Shown: positions 18,172 to 26,821, numbered from the stretch's first letter. The stretch: 64,000 nucleotides of DNA from Pseudomonas sp. TH41 (GCF_016650695.1 NZ_JAEKFH010000007.1:309023-373022), one strand, 5' to 3'. Notes: generated by a model not told the origin, from the letters alone. Program-made: numbers and translations.

Positions 18172-18189
18172 GCCCCTCCTTGGGCAAAA
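18172..18189. repeat. 18-base intergenic direct repeat, copy 2
   Basis: Identical to 16403-16420 and in the same position relative to the preceding adhesin stop codon. On the minus strand the Shine-Dalgarno it provides is followed by ATGATGTGA, so no real reading frame remains here. Confidence 0.8.
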
Positions 18190-18192
18190 TGA

Positions 18193-19437
18193 TTAAACTT
18201 GCGAATCCCAGATCACTGTCACGCTTCCCGAGTACTGCGTTGCTTGTCCCGGGCGAATCATTTCATCGACTTCAGTGGGGGGAATTTCGAAGTGCAACGT
18301 TCCAGGTTTGCGGTCCACATATAACGCTGGCTGGAACAACTCCGTACCACTCCCGTCACGCCGAAGCGGCCGACGCGTCACCGGTTGCCCGCCCGCATCC
18401 GTCAAGCCATGGGGCAGGCTGACGCTGAGGTTCAACGGAACAGTGTGACGGGACATGGGTTCATACAATGAGCAGTTATTACCGTCCTGACTGTATTGGC
18501 ACTCCAGCAGCATTTTGAAGCGCGAACTGGCGGAAATGTTGAAGGTCTGATCGCGGAACAACCGAGTGGGCTTGCGCCCATGGGTCAGCCAGGCTTGCCA
18601 GCCGCCCTGGGGCTCAAGCTCGATGCGATTGCCTCCCGGGGGAACATCGACCTTGAGTGTGTGCTGAACATCGAGCGTGAAATTGAACACAAGCTCGCTC
18701 TGAGAGGGAATCATGACGTCACCAAAATCGAAATCCAGTTCTGGGCCAACCGAGTAAAGAGTCGATCCTGTGTACTGCCCCGCCGACATGCCTAACGGGT
18801 TTGGCGTCCGGAGTTCGTATGAGTATTCAAGATATACATGCGCTGTCTGAGGAATATCTTTTACAGCTTGCATCGCACAAGCGCCCGCCCCTTCTGGCAC
18901 GATCCAGTGCCAAAGTAAGGAACGCGTATTACCCGTCGCATAACCTGTGGTTTGACAGGGTGCTGGTGCATATAGCCAACCGGCCGAGCCCCGAACCCAT
19001 GCTTCACCAAAGCTCACGCCAGCAATATCTGTCCGACTACCGACGCCGGCTATCCGTACTTCAACCGTTTCAACTTCCCTCGTAGTGTTGTTTATAACGT
19101 CAACCTGACGCCAATATGAAGGCACCTTGAACATTGCACCCTCACGGATACTTTCATGATTGGCCAGGATAGGACGGTTGGACCTGAAAACAATATCCGA
19201 ATTGCGGATGCTGAAAATATTCATATCCTTGCATCGCTGCGGAATATGCCCAGGGCAGAATCCACTTTGCGGCGTTGTATTTTCGAATTTATTGTTCTGT
19301 GGATTCGCAGAGTCGGGTCTGAACACAGCGGTAATCTCCTGCACCGCCGCGTTCGCCACTTGTGCAACAGAGTTACTCAACAACCCAATGACCAACATCC
19401 ACTTGGCGCCAGTTTTAGCGCAATTGATCCAGCTCAT
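18193..19437 (-). CDS. CfaE/CblD-type fimbrial tip adhesin, paralogue 1
   Basis: A 414-residue secreted protein, first of the four tip adhesins downstream of the fimbrial assembly genes. The signal peptide ends AQVANA. The mature start has FRPDSANPQNNKF and GFCPGHIPQRCKDMNIFSI. The C-terminal half has YELRTPNPLGM, TLKVDVPPGGNRIELEPQGG, GRKPTRLFRDQTFNIS, LYVDRKPGTLHFEI and ends SGSVTVIWDSQV. Being nearest the pilin/usher/chaperone genes, it is likely to be the ancestral tip of the locus, with the others arising by duplication. This is inferred from position only. Confidence 0.8.
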   Translation of the reverse strand: MSWINCAKTGAKWMLVIGLLSNSVAQVANAAVQEITAVFRPDSANPQNNKFENTTPQSGFCPGHIPQRCKDMNIFSIRNSDIVFRSNRPILANHESIREGAMFKVPSYWRQVDVINNTTREVETVEVRIAGVGSRTDIAGVSFGEAWVRGSAGWLYAPAPCQTTGYATGNTRSLLWHWIVPEGAGACAMQAVKDIPQTAHVYLEYSYELRTPNPLGMSAGQYTGSTLYSVGPELDFDFGDVMIPSQSELVFNFTLDVQHTLKVDVPPGGNRIELEPQGGWQAWLTHGRKPTRLFRDQTFNISASSRFKMLLECQYSQDGNNCSLYEPMSRHTVPLNLSVSLPHGLTDAGGQPVTRRPLRRDGSGTELFQPALYVDRKPGTLHFEIPPTEVDEMIRPGQATQYSGSVTVIWDSQV

Positions 19438-19553
19438 GTACTTAATCCAGATTCACTCACAAACAAGACATCCCTACCCTCCGCGTTTAACCATTAACAG
19501 TCGGCGCAATCCAACATCCTTGTTGAACTCAATACTTGTTGCTTGACTCACGT

Positions 19554-20054
19554 CTACGGCATGACAGCGTTGAAGATCATGTTGACGCTGCCAAAATAAT
19601 TGCCGGGTTTGTAAACACCATCGGCAGGCGGCTGCGGCAAGATTTCCAGCAACACGCGCTTGCCCGGCGCGGCATCGGTCAACGACACCACTTCAATACT
19701 TTCCCGTTCGTTCAACAGCAGGCCGTTGAACAGCACCCGCAAGTCAATGTCATGGGCGTCGGTGCCGTTGGACAGATAGGGCCGGCCTTCAAGCCGGGCT
19801 TCGATCGAACCGGCTTCATTCTTGACATCGAAATATTTGCGCAAGCCCCCCAGCGTCGACGAGGTCAGGTTCCAGGGCAGTTGCTGCTCACGATGAATCC
19901 AGCCAGGGTCTGACGGAATGACATAAAACGCCTGGGTCGGAATCGTCACGAACACCTCGAATCGATGTTCTTCGCGGGCGGCGAAAACCGAAGAACTTGC
20001 CAGCGGGACAACAGCCGACAACAGCACGACAGTCAGTTTCTTGAACATGCTCAT
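19554..20054 (-). CDS. CS1-type fimbrial subunit, second pilin-like protein
   Basis: A 166-residue secreted protein. Two ATGs (20052-20054 and 20046-20048) are possible starts. The signal peptide ends SSVFA, then REEHRFEVFVTIPTQAFYVIPSD, the N-terminal pattern of CS1/CFA-I pilins (compare ISATIPSKVFHAQP in the major pilin at 23477-23968). The C-terminus GVYKPGNYFGSVNMIFNAVMP is the pilin β-strand end. It follows the chaperone by nine bases. It may be a minor shaft subunit or an alternative major pilin. Its last third is duplicated in the chimera at 17696-18115. Confidence 0.75.
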   Translation of the reverse strand: MSMFKKLTVVLLSAVVPLASSSVFAAREEHRFEVFVTIPTQAFYVIPSDPGWIHREQQLPWNLTSSTLGGLRKYFDVKNEAGSIEARLEGRPYLSNGTDAHDIDLRVLFNGLLLNERESIEVVSLTDAAPGKRVLLEILPQPPADGVYKPGNYFGSVNMIFNAVMP

Positions 20055-20063
20055 CACCCGGTC

Positions 20064-20804
20064 TTATCCCTTCACGTCGAGTTTTTTGCTGCGTTCGCCT
20101 TCAACCAACGTGAAGTTGTATTGGCGACCGGCCTGCTTTTCGAACTGGAACGTGCGGCCCGCGAGAATGTGATGCTTGGTGGTCGGCTGGCAGTCCTGCT
20201 CGTTTTTGATCGAGCAATCCTTGAACTCATCGATCACCACCACGGTGTTGCCGTTGTTGCGAATCCGATAATTGCCGGCGCCGTTTTCGATCGCACTGTC
20301 GAAGCGGGTGTCCTTGGGCCGAACGAAAAACACCGCGCCGTAACCGGCCAACACGGTCACCCCGGCGGACAACTCTTTTTTGTACTCTTCGCGTTCCTCG
20401 CTGGAGACGGCGAATTCATCTTCCTTCTCCGGCACCACCGGCACGAAACGCACGCGGAAGTAACGCTCCCGGTCACGTTCGCCCATGTACAGCAGGCGCG
20501 TGCCCTGCATGCCATTGGCCGGCACGATCAGCCGGGCCGGGCTGGCCATCAAACCATCGCGGGCACTGCCGTCGGCCTGGGACTGGATCGGAACCTCTCG
20601 CGAAGTACCGTCCGCCTCATAGAGAATCTCGAGGATGTTGACCTTGACGAACGCAGTGCTGTCGCCTCCGTTGAAGACCCGTTTCAAGTAGGTACTTTTG
20701 TCACCGTCCATGTAGTCATACACAGTGCCGATGTTGATGCTCGGGCCAGCGTGTGCGCTCTGGGTGAACAAACAGAAACCAAATACTGCCAACAGACGTT
20801 TCAT
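20064..20804 (-). CDS. Periplasmic fimbrial chaperone, alternate (CS1/CFA-I/CblB) class
   Basis: A 246-residue protein with signal peptide ending QSAHA. The mature N-terminus GPSINIGTVYDYMDGDKSTY and the core VNILEILYEADGTSREV ... LIVPANGMQGTRLLYMG ... RYFRVRFVPV match the alternate chaperone family (CooB, CfaA, CblB), which has a PapD-like fold but little sequence similarity to PapD. It holds pilin subunits in the periplasm and delivers them to the usher. A GAGG lies ten bases before the ATG. It sits between usher and second pilin, an order compatible with other alternate chaperone-usher operons. Confidence 0.8.
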   Translation of the reverse strand: MKRLLAVFGFCLFTQSAHAGPSINIGTVYDYMDGDKSTYLKRVFNGGDSTAFVKVNILEILYEADGTSREVPIQSQADGSARDGLMASPARLIVPANGMQGTRLLYMGERDRERYFRVRFVPVVPEKEDEFAVSSEEREEYKKELSAGVTVLAGYGAVFFVRPKDTRFDSAIENGAGNYRIRNNGNTVVVIDEFKDCSIKNEQDCQPTTKHHILAGRTFQFEKQAGRQYNFTLVEGERSKKLDVKG

Positions 20805-20844
20805 CGTCTTGAACCTCGTCGATTAATTACGTTTGACCGAGCCA

Positions 20845-23367
20845 TCAACCCGCGGTCGGTGCCTTGAAAGTCGCATCCGCCAAGGTGTCCGGCGTGCAGC
20901 GCAGATCCCCGATCATCAACACGTTGTTCTCGGTGCGACCACGGCTCGGGTCCAGCCGGAACTGACACAGCAACTGATTGCCGCGACGCACTTCCAGGGT
21001 CGGCGAGCCGGCGTTCATTTCCATGGAGAAGAAGCCGTCCACCTCACTCACACCGCGACTGGCGTGATTGATGATGTGGTGGCCCTTGAGTGGATTGCCT
21101 TGGGGGTCGACCAAGCGGCCGAGCACGGTGAGGGTTCTCATCACTTTCACCTGGCGATACTCCACGCCGCCCTTGTTCAGGTGATAGCTGGAGCGCGCCG
21201 GCTGGATCGTCGCGGCGGGAACGTGATTGCCCTCGAAATCGAAACTGACGGAGCTGCTTTTGTAGGCCGTGATCGGCACGAAGTTGCGCCCGGGCTTGAG
21301 GACCGCGCTGCCACCACTCAAGTCGTCGGCACGCAGGGCGATGTCGTCGATGTCCGATTCCACATCGATGATCATCCCGGCCCCATTGCGGTGATATTGG
21401 CTGGTCATGACCATTTTCTGCCCGCCCACCGCGACGGTGCTGTCCAGGTTCAGGCCGCCGGTAAGGTCGTTGTTAAAGGATGAACGCTGGATAAAACCGT
21501 CGCCGTTGACCAGGTCGGAACTCATGGTCGCCATCGCATTGAGCCCGACGCCGTAGGTGTCGGTGATTGCCGTGGCCGAGACGCTTTGCAATAGGTGATC
21601 CTGAAGGTCTTTGCGGTAGGTGACCGAAGCGTTGTTATCGCGCCCGCCATCACGCGCGGTGCGCGTTCCAATGCTGCCGGAGATCTGTTCACCCGGGCCG
21701 CCCAACGCGATGTTGACGCTCAAGTCGATGCCACGATTGCGATCATCGCCGGAACTGATACTGCCCGGCCTGTCGAACAGTGACAGACGCCAGTTGGCGT
21801 CGCTGCCGAACAGTTGGGTACGCTGGGTCCAGCCCAGATCTACTCCCGTGCCATTGGTATTGCCCTCACTGTGGGACACCCGGGCATTGACCGAACTTTT
21901 GCTGGTGAGTCGTTGATTCACCGACAACGACGAGTTGCTGGTCTGGCCGACAAACACGTTGCGCTGCCGCACCCGCGTGCCATCGGGCAAGGTGTCGTAG
22001 AGCCGGGTCGTGTCGAGCCAGCTGCGATTGTGGCTGGCGACGATGCTGCCACTGCCATAGGAATAAAGGCCCTGCACATCCAGGCCGGTGCCGTAGTCCT
22101 CAGTCTGGTAGACGTTGGCATAGAGGCTGGCATTGTTGACGATGGCCCAGTCGACCGAAGTGCCGTATTGCAGGGAATCGCGAACCTGTCGCCCCGTCAG
22201 GCCAAGGATCACTCGCGGGTGCAGGAGGAAGTTGAACGCGGCGCCGGCAGTCATGTCGCCATCGGCCTGATTATCCCAGTTACTCCACAGTTTGGACTCA
22301 CGACCGGCGAACAGGTTGTAGCGCCAGCGTTCGTCGTGGTTGCGCCAGTTGTTCGGTTTGTAGACCAGCTCCTGAGTGCTGGAAGTAATCTGACCGTCTT
22401 CGATCAGGCGCACTTCCACTTCATAGATACCGCCCGGCAACGGACGCGTATCAAGGGTCTGCAGCCCCGCGGGGACGGCCTGGGTGTTGATCATCAAGCC
22501 GTCGCGGTAAATTTCCACCGAACCCTGGCGATTGGCCGTGACGTAGATCGGATAGACCGCCGGTTTCGGATTATTGATGGCCAGGCTGTCGGAGCTGCCG
22601 TACATCACACCCACCGCGGTGTCGGGGCTTGCACCAAAGGTGCGCGGTTGCCGGGTCAGTCCTTCCGACGACGGTGTGAAATAGCCCAGGCGCAGAAAAT
22701 TGCCTTCCAGTTCGCGTTGGGTATAAAGCTCGTTGACGGCGTGATAGAGCTTGTCATCCATGCCGCCGAGTCGGGACAGCTGCAGGTTGACCGCTTGGGT
22801 CCAGTTGCCCAGGCTGCTGCTGGCCTCCAGGCCATAACGCCCGCCGAGGTCCTGGTCCTGGCCGCCGTTGAGGTTCAGTTGATTGCGCACGATCAACCCG
22901 GTGCTGCCACCTTCGGGCAGGTTGTAATAGCGCTGTACCTGATCGTCGCGTTCGGCGTTTTCAGTGAGGATCGACACCAGCGAGTTTTCGAGGCTGTAAT
23001 GCACGGCCAGCAGTTGCTCCGGGCATTTGGCCTGGCAGCTGCCGAGCGCCACACCTTGCTTGAGATAATTCGACCAGGTATCGCGCTCGCTGGGTTTGAT
23101 CTGGCTGTCGCTGACATCGGTGAAGTCAACGAGGGTGATGCGATCGTCACGCGTTAAAACGACCATCGCCTCACCGAGAAACTGTTGGTCAAGTTCCACG
23201 CGCACCGCCAGCGGCACATCAAAGAAGTGCTCTTCGAACTCGCTCGGCAAACCCTTGGCCTGGGCTAACAGACCTCGAGGTGTATTACCGTTTTCCATAG
23301 GCGCGGCCAGGGCGGTTGCACAGAAAAAAAGGGCAAGCGCCGTCGCGATGGGAGTCATCGGGAACAT
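20845..23367 (-). CDS. Outer-membrane fimbrial usher, alternate (CooC/CfaC/CblC/TcfC) class
   Basis: An 840-residue outer-membrane protein with signal peptide ending ATALA. Landmarks are GEAMVVLTRDDRITLVDFTDV near the N-terminus, NRQGSVEIYRDGLMINTQAVPAG and PLPGGIYEVEVRLIEDG in the mid plug region, a long β-barrel-like stretch, and a C-terminal CS1-pili formation domain (VLGRLVDPQGNPLKGHHIINH ... VDGFFSMEMNAGSPTLEVRR). Size is normal for alternate ushers. It forms the secretion pore that polymerises pilin onto a tip adhesin. There is only one usher for all four tips in this locus. Confidence 0.85.
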   Translation of the reverse strand: MFPMTPIATALALFFCATALAAPMENGNTPRGLLAQAKGLPSEFEEHFFDVPLAVRVELDQQFLGEAMVVLTRDDRITLVDFTDVSDSQIKPSERDTWSNYLKQGVALGSCQAKCPEQLLAVHYSLENSLVSILTENAERDDQVQRYYNLPEGGSTGLIVRNQLNLNGGQDQDLGGRYGLEASSSLGNWTQAVNLQLSRLGGMDDKLYHAVNELYTQRELEGNFLRLGYFTPSSEGLTRQPRTFGASPDTAVGVMYGSSDSLAINNPKPAVYPIYVTANRQGSVEIYRDGLMINTQAVPAGLQTLDTRPLPGGIYEVEVRLIEDGQITSSTQELVYKPNNWRNHDERWRYNLFAGRESKLWSNWDNQADGDMTAGAAFNFLLHPRVILGLTGRQVRDSLQYGTSVDWAIVNNASLYANVYQTEDYGTGLDVQGLYSYGSGSIVASHNRSWLDTTRLYDTLPDGTRVRQRNVFVGQTSNSSLSVNQRLTSKSSVNARVSHSEGNTNGTGVDLGWTQRTQLFGSDANWRLSLFDRPGSISSGDDRNRGIDLSVNIALGGPGEQISGSIGTRTARDGGRDNNASVTYRKDLQDHLLQSVSATAITDTYGVGLNAMATMSSDLVNGDGFIQRSSFNNDLTGGLNLDSTVAVGGQKMVMTSQYHRNGAGMIIDVESDIDDIALRADDLSGGSAVLKPGRNFVPITAYKSSSVSFDFEGNHVPAATIQPARSSYHLNKGGVEYRQVKVMRTLTVLGRLVDPQGNPLKGHHIINHASRGVSEVDGFFSMEMNAGSPTLEVRRGNQLLCQFRLDPSRGRTENNVLMIGDLRCTPDTLADATFKAPTAG

Positions 23368-23476
23368 GAACGAAATACTCTGAAGAGGAATGCGTTGAAA
23401 CCCGATCGACAGACAGAGGTTGTCCGCCGACCGGTAATCGTTATCAGATAAGGGCTAGCCTTAGTTCATAACTGTA

Positions 23477-23968
23477 TTACGGGGTGACGCGAGGGATGGC
23501 GTCGAAGATCACCACCGGCGTAGCGGTGTAAAGGCCATTCTGGCCATCAGCCGGTTTGGCCGCAGCAATCACCAGATCGGCCTGCATGCCACCGTTGGAC
23601 TCGGTGTCGCCGACCACTTCCTGCGAAACGCCGGACAGGGTTGTGCCATTGAAGGTGTACGTCAATGCGATGGTGTTGGAACCGTTGGACAAAGGTTGCG
23701 GCCCGCCCTCGACGTAGGCACCGACCGAACCGTTGGTGTGCTGTACATCATAGGTGGCACGCAACGGCGTCAATGTGCCCGCACCCAGCTCATAGGTCAT
23801 TTTTTCATCTTTACCGAAGTCCGGATTGCGCGGCTGAGCGTGGAAGACCTTGCTTGGAATGGTAGCGCTGATGTTGATCGAGGAGCGCGCTTCTTCCGCA
23901 GCGAACGCCACCGAAGAGCTCAGTGCCAGGAGGGTCATCGGAACAGCGATTGCAAACTTCTTGAACAT
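23477..23968 (-). CDS. CS1-type fimbrial major subunit (pilin)
   Basis: A 163-residue secreted protein. I start it at the ATG at 23966-23968, giving MFKKFAIAVPMTLLALSSS and a signal peptide ending VAFA. The mature N-terminus AEEARSSINISATIPSKVF fits the donor strand of CS1/CFA-I pilins, and ADLVIAAAKPADGQNGLYT near the C-terminus is typical of these subunits. First gene of the operon, 110 bases from the usher. In that gap a near-palindrome AAGGCTAGCCCTT (minus strand) might reduce read-through and so keep pilin expression above that of the usher. Confidence 0.85.
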   Translation of the reverse strand: MFKKFAIAVPMTLLALSSSVAFAAEEARSSINISATIPSKVFHAQPRNPDFGKDEKMTYELGAGTLTPLRATYDVQHTNGSVGAYVEGGPQPLSNGSNTIALTYTFNGTTLSGVSQEVVGDTESNGGMQADLVIAAAKPADGQNGLYTATPVVIFDAIPRVTP

Positions 23969-24233
23969 TGTTGAGTACCTGTCTTTTACGATGGATTGGT
24001 TCGTAGAAAGTCTTGTAGACCGCGACAACCACCAGAGTGATAGCGTTTTGGCTCAACTTTCGACGCCGGGGCATAATCGACCAATTCTTTAAGAAAGTAA
24101 GTACGAAGATTCCGAAGAGCATGTAGCTAAAACAGCCCACGAGCGTTAAGAAAAAAACCAATAAAATATCAAGTTTATAGTTTAGCTGTCAGAGAAGTAC
24201 TACATACAGTATTAGTAAAAAAACCACACAGAT

Positions 24234-24249
24234 AGATACAACTATATCT
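24234..24249. promoter_or_regulatory. Distal putative PadR operator
   Basis: AGATACAACTATATCT has the same flanks as the complement of the proximal site (AGATACAAC ... TATATCT). Its position could affect both the PadR operon and the divergent fimbrial operon. Confidence 0.4.
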
Positions 24250-24412
24250 TCTGTAAGATTGATACTACTTATATCTAGATAATGATTACAACTAACATTA
24301 GATGGATATTAGTCCAATTACTCTAAACAATAGACTCAGCGTCCTTTCCGCCCTGCCCCATCGGGGGGTGACGCTTGGCTGACCATTGGTCAAAGAAATT
24401 TGCGCTCCACAT

Positions 24413-24435
24413 AAGATATATCTTAAGTTGTATCT
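24413..24435. promoter_or_regulatory. Proximal putative PadR (NfeR-like) operator
   Basis: Contains the perfect palindrome AAGATATATCTT (24413-24424) followed by AAGTTGTATCT, located 24-46 bases before the padR start. This is a usual position and form for autoregulation by a PadR repressor. Confidence 0.5.
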
Positions 24436-24458
24436 AAACACGACGGAGAGAAGGAAAA

Positions 24459-25034
24459 ATGAGAGACCATCATTCCCCCCACCGCGAGCACGGCGATGGC
24501 CGTGACGGCTTCGAAAAGCGCCCTGGCCGCGAACGCGGAGGTCGCGGGCCAAGGGTATTTGCCCCCGGCGACCTGAAATTGCTACTGCTGGCACTGATCG
24601 CCGAGCAGCCCTGCCACGGCTACGACTTGATCCGCCAGATTGAAGGCATGTTCGACGGCGCTTACAGTCCAAGCCCCGGTGTGATCTATCCGACCCTGAC
24701 CTTTCTGGAAGAAAGCGAAATGATCCAGGGCGACGCCGAAGGTGGAAAAAAGCGCTACAGCGTGACCGACGCCGGACGTCTGTCCTTGAGCGAGCAAGCG
24801 ATTGCCCTCGACGGCGTGCGGATGCGCATCGATGTCAGCAAGCGTTCGTTGCGTGGTCATGATCGCCCGGCTGAAATCCATGAGGCTGTGCATAACTTGC
24901 GTCATGCACTGCAACTGCATCACGGTCGCTGGAGCGTTGAAGAAATCCAGCGTGTCTCCACCCTGCTCAACGACACCGCCAAAGCCATCGTTGATGGCCC
25001 TGCCGTTCCAACCGCATCGGAGACAGCCGAATGA
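24459..25034 (+). CDS. PadR-family regulator, NfeR (YqjI)-like
   Basis: A 191-residue repressor-type protein. The N-terminal ~30 residues are rich in His/Arg/Gly (MRDHHSPHREHGDGRDG...), as in E. coli YqjI/NfeR, where a His-rich extension binds nickel. The PadR winged-helix follows (FAPGDLKLLLLALIAEQPCHGYDLIRQIE ... GVIYPTLTFLEE, then KKRYSVTDAGR), with a dimerisation helix at the C-terminus. Strong ribosome site AGAAGG. It overlaps the ferric reductase gene by 4 bases. In E. coli NfeR represses NfeF from a divergent arrangement; here both are in one operon with operator-like palindromes upstream. Confidence 0.85.
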   Translation: MRDHHSPHREHGDGRDGFEKRPGRERGGRGPRVFAPGDLKLLLLALIAEQPCHGYDLIRQIEGMFDGAYSPSPGVIYPTLTFLEESEMIQGDAEGGKKRYSVTDAGRLSLSEQAIALDGVRMRIDVSKRSLRGHDRPAEIHEAVHNLRHALQLHHGRWSVEEIQRVSTLLNDTAKAIVDGPAVPTASETAE

Positions 25035-25813
25035 CTGAAGTGATCCAAACCATTCACCGTGTGATGCACGAGATCAAACGCCGTCGGCTGCAAGTTTTGC
25101 GCGTGGTTGACCTGACCCCGCGCATGCGCCGGATTACCTTGGGTGGGCCAGATCTGGCTGGCTTTGTCAGCCTCGGCTCCGACGACCACGTCAAACTGTT
25201 GTTCCCGCAGAACGCGGCGGAACAAGCCGCGCTGGAAACCCTGGTACTTGGCTCCGGGAAGGACAACGGCCCGATGCCGGCGATGCGCGATTACACCCCG
25301 CGTCGCTACGACCTGGACATGCTGGAGCTGGACATCGACTTCGTGCTGCACGGCGACGGCCCTGCCGCGACGTGGGCCGAACAGGCCAAACCAGGCCAGT
25401 TCCTGCACATCGCTGGGCCACGCGGTTCGATGATCGTGCCGGACATATTCGACAGCTACTTGCTGATCGGCGATGAAACCGCCCTGCCCGCCATCGCCCG
25501 ACGCCTGGAAGGCCTGGGGGCCGACCGGCGTGCGCTGGTGATTGTGGAAGTGGAGAACGGCGCCGAGCAGCAGCGTCTGGAAAGCGCCGCGCAGATCAAT
25601 GTGATTTGGGTACTGCGCGAAGGTGGCAAGAACAACCTGCTGACCACCGTCAAGCAACTGCAAGTGCCAAGCGGCAATCTGTATGCATGGGTGGCGACCG
25701 AAACCAAAGTGTCGCGTCAAATCCGTCGAGTGTTGCTCGATGAACACGGGCTGAACGAGCAGTTGGTCAAAACCGTTGGTTACTGGCGGCTGGATCAAAG
25801 CGACGAGGAATAA
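25031..25813 (+). CDS. Siderophore-interacting FAD protein / NADPH-dependent ferric-chelate reductase (NfeF-like)
   Basis: A 260-residue SIP-family flavoprotein. MRRITLGGPDLAGF and DYTPRRYD (the FAD-binding RxY[TS]-type motif) lie in the N-terminal β-barrel; HIAGPRGSMIVPD precedes the NAD(P)-binding half with LLIGDETALPAIARRLE and YAWVATETKVSRQIRR. The ending (QLVKTVGYWRLDQSDEE) is typical of YqjH/ViuB. These enzymes reduce Fe(III)-siderophore in the cytoplasm to release iron. Translational overlap with the PadR gene indicates joint control, probably by metal availability. Confidence 0.85.
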   Translation: MTEVIQTIHRVMHEIKRRRLQVLRVVDLTPRMRRITLGGPDLAGFVSLGSDDHVKLLFPQNAAEQAALETLVLGSGKDNGPMPAMRDYTPRRYDLDMLELDIDFVLHGDGPAATWAEQAKPGQFLHIAGPRGSMIVPDIFDSYLLIGDETALPAIARRLEGLGADRRALVIVEVENGAEQQRLESAAQINVIWVLREGGKNNLLTTVKQLQVPSGNLYAWVATETKVSRQIRRVLLDEHGLNEQLVKTVGYWRLDQSDEE

Positions 25814-25828
25814 TCACCGTCAAGCCCC

Positions 25829-25901
25829 CATCGCGAGCAGGCTCGCTCCCACAGGGGCTGGTGTATGACGATCCAATGTGGGAGCGAGCCTGCTCGCGAT
25901 A
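25829..25901. repeat. REPIN, family B variant
   Basis: CATCGCGAGCAGGCTCGCTC and its inverted partner around a short spacer. It differs from the other family B copies (GCGAGCAAGCTCGCTCC) by G for A in the stem and CCCACA for CCTACA. Confidence 0.85.
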
Positions 25902-25916
25902 GCGATGTCACAAACT

Positions 25917-26588
25917 CTACAAATCGATGCCTTTTCCACGATGCCCGAGCCACCGATCCAGTCCGATCACAATCAAAGCAATCAGAACAAATCCCGCCAA
26001 CAGTCCCCCCGCATTCACAAACACCTGTGGATAACCCAGCTTCTCGACATCAATGAACGGGTAGGGATAAACCGCCAGTAGATGCCCACGCAGCAGCGAG
26101 TAAGCGAAGTACACAATCGGAAAAATCACCCACAGCATGATGAGTCGCAGGCGCAATGTGCCCTTCGGCACACACAACCACCAATAAGCCAGAAACAGCA
26201 GCGGCATGACGTCATGCATCAACTCATCGGCTATCCACTGCCAGCCCTCGGGATGCCAGAGATGGCGCAGCAACACGTTGTAAGCCAGGCCGACCACGGC
26301 GATGCTCACCGCAATTGCACTGCTCACCGACGGCAGTAAAAACCAGCGCCGCGCCGACGACTCCCGGGACGTCCACTCACAGGTCAATACGGTGGCCACG
26401 AGCGTGTTCGTCAGCACCGTGAAATAACTGAAAAAGCTCACCAGCCCACCCAGCAGACTGGCTTCAAGACTCCAGCGTGAATAGAAAATCAAGTACATCT
26501 GAATAGCCAACCCCGCCCAACCCAACACCGCGCCCATGACAGCAAAACGACGCCGCGTGGCAGACCGGGGTGCCGCTTGGGTGACCAT
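25917..26588 (-). CDS. Pr6Pr family membrane protein
   Basis: A 223-residue inner-membrane protein with six hydrophobic segments, the family layout. Recognisable parts: FFSYFTVLTNTLVATVLTCE, LLRHLWHPEGWQWIADELMH-DVMPLLFLAYWWLCVPKG and YFAYSLLRGHLLAVYPYPFID. No biochemical role is known to me for this family. The ATG at 26586-26588 begins two bases after the VF530 gene stops, so both form one operon. Confidence 0.75.
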   Translation of the reverse strand: MVTQAAPRSATRRRFAVMGAVLGWAGLAIQMYLIFYSRWSLEASLLGGLVSFFSYFTVLTNTLVATVLTCEWTSRESSARRWFLLPSVSSAIAVSIAVVGLAYNVLLRHLWHPEGWQWIADELMHDVMPLLFLAYWWLCVPKGTLRLRLIMLWVIFPIVYFAYSLLRGHLLAVYPYPFIDVEKLGYPQVFVNAGGLLAGFVLIALIVIGLDRWLGHRGKGIDL

Positions 26589-26590
26589 GT

Positions 26591-26821
26591 TCAGAGCGGT
26601 CGCTTGGTGCGCATCAGCTTCACGTACAAGCGTTCGACCTTTTCCCGCGCCCATGGGGTTTTGCGCAGAAACGTCAGGCTCGACTTGATGCTCGGGTCAC
26701 TCTTGAAGCAGCGGATATCAATGCGCTCGGCCAGCCCCGACCATTCATAGTGTTCAACCAGGGCGTTGAGGATTTGCTCCAGCGTCACACCGTGTAGCGG
26801 GTTGTTGTTCTGTTCGGTCAT
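26591..26821 (-). CDS. VF530 family small DNA-binding-like protein (DUF2132)
   Basis: A 76-residue protein with the VF530 signature NPLHGVTLEQILNALVEHY, IRCFKSDPSIKSSLTFLRKT and PWAREKVERLYV, full family length. The fold is described as DNA-binding-like, but function is unknown. It is followed almost without gap by the Pr6Pr gene. Confidence 0.85.
   Translation of the reverse strand: MTEQNNNPLHGVTLEQILNALVEHYEWSGLAERIDIRCFKSDPSIKSSLTFLRKTPWAREKVERLYVKLMRTKRPL

Larger units (their letters stand above)
23969..24458. promoter_or_regulatory. AT-rich divergent regulatory region between fimbrial operon and PadR/reductase operon
   Basis: About 490 bases without a gene. The part at 24130-24310 is strikingly AT-rich for this genome, as is common for transferred fimbrial loci silenced by H-NS/MvaT proteins. 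It contains several AGATA/TATCT half-sites, including the palindrome TATCTAGATA at 24272-24281 and GATAATGAT (resembling half a Fur box) right after it. Confidence 0.5.

Noticed and set aside
24298..24672. Minus-strand frame overlapping the padR start
   Set aside because: Overlaps the real PadR coding region and its operator; translation is Arg-rich and shadow-like.
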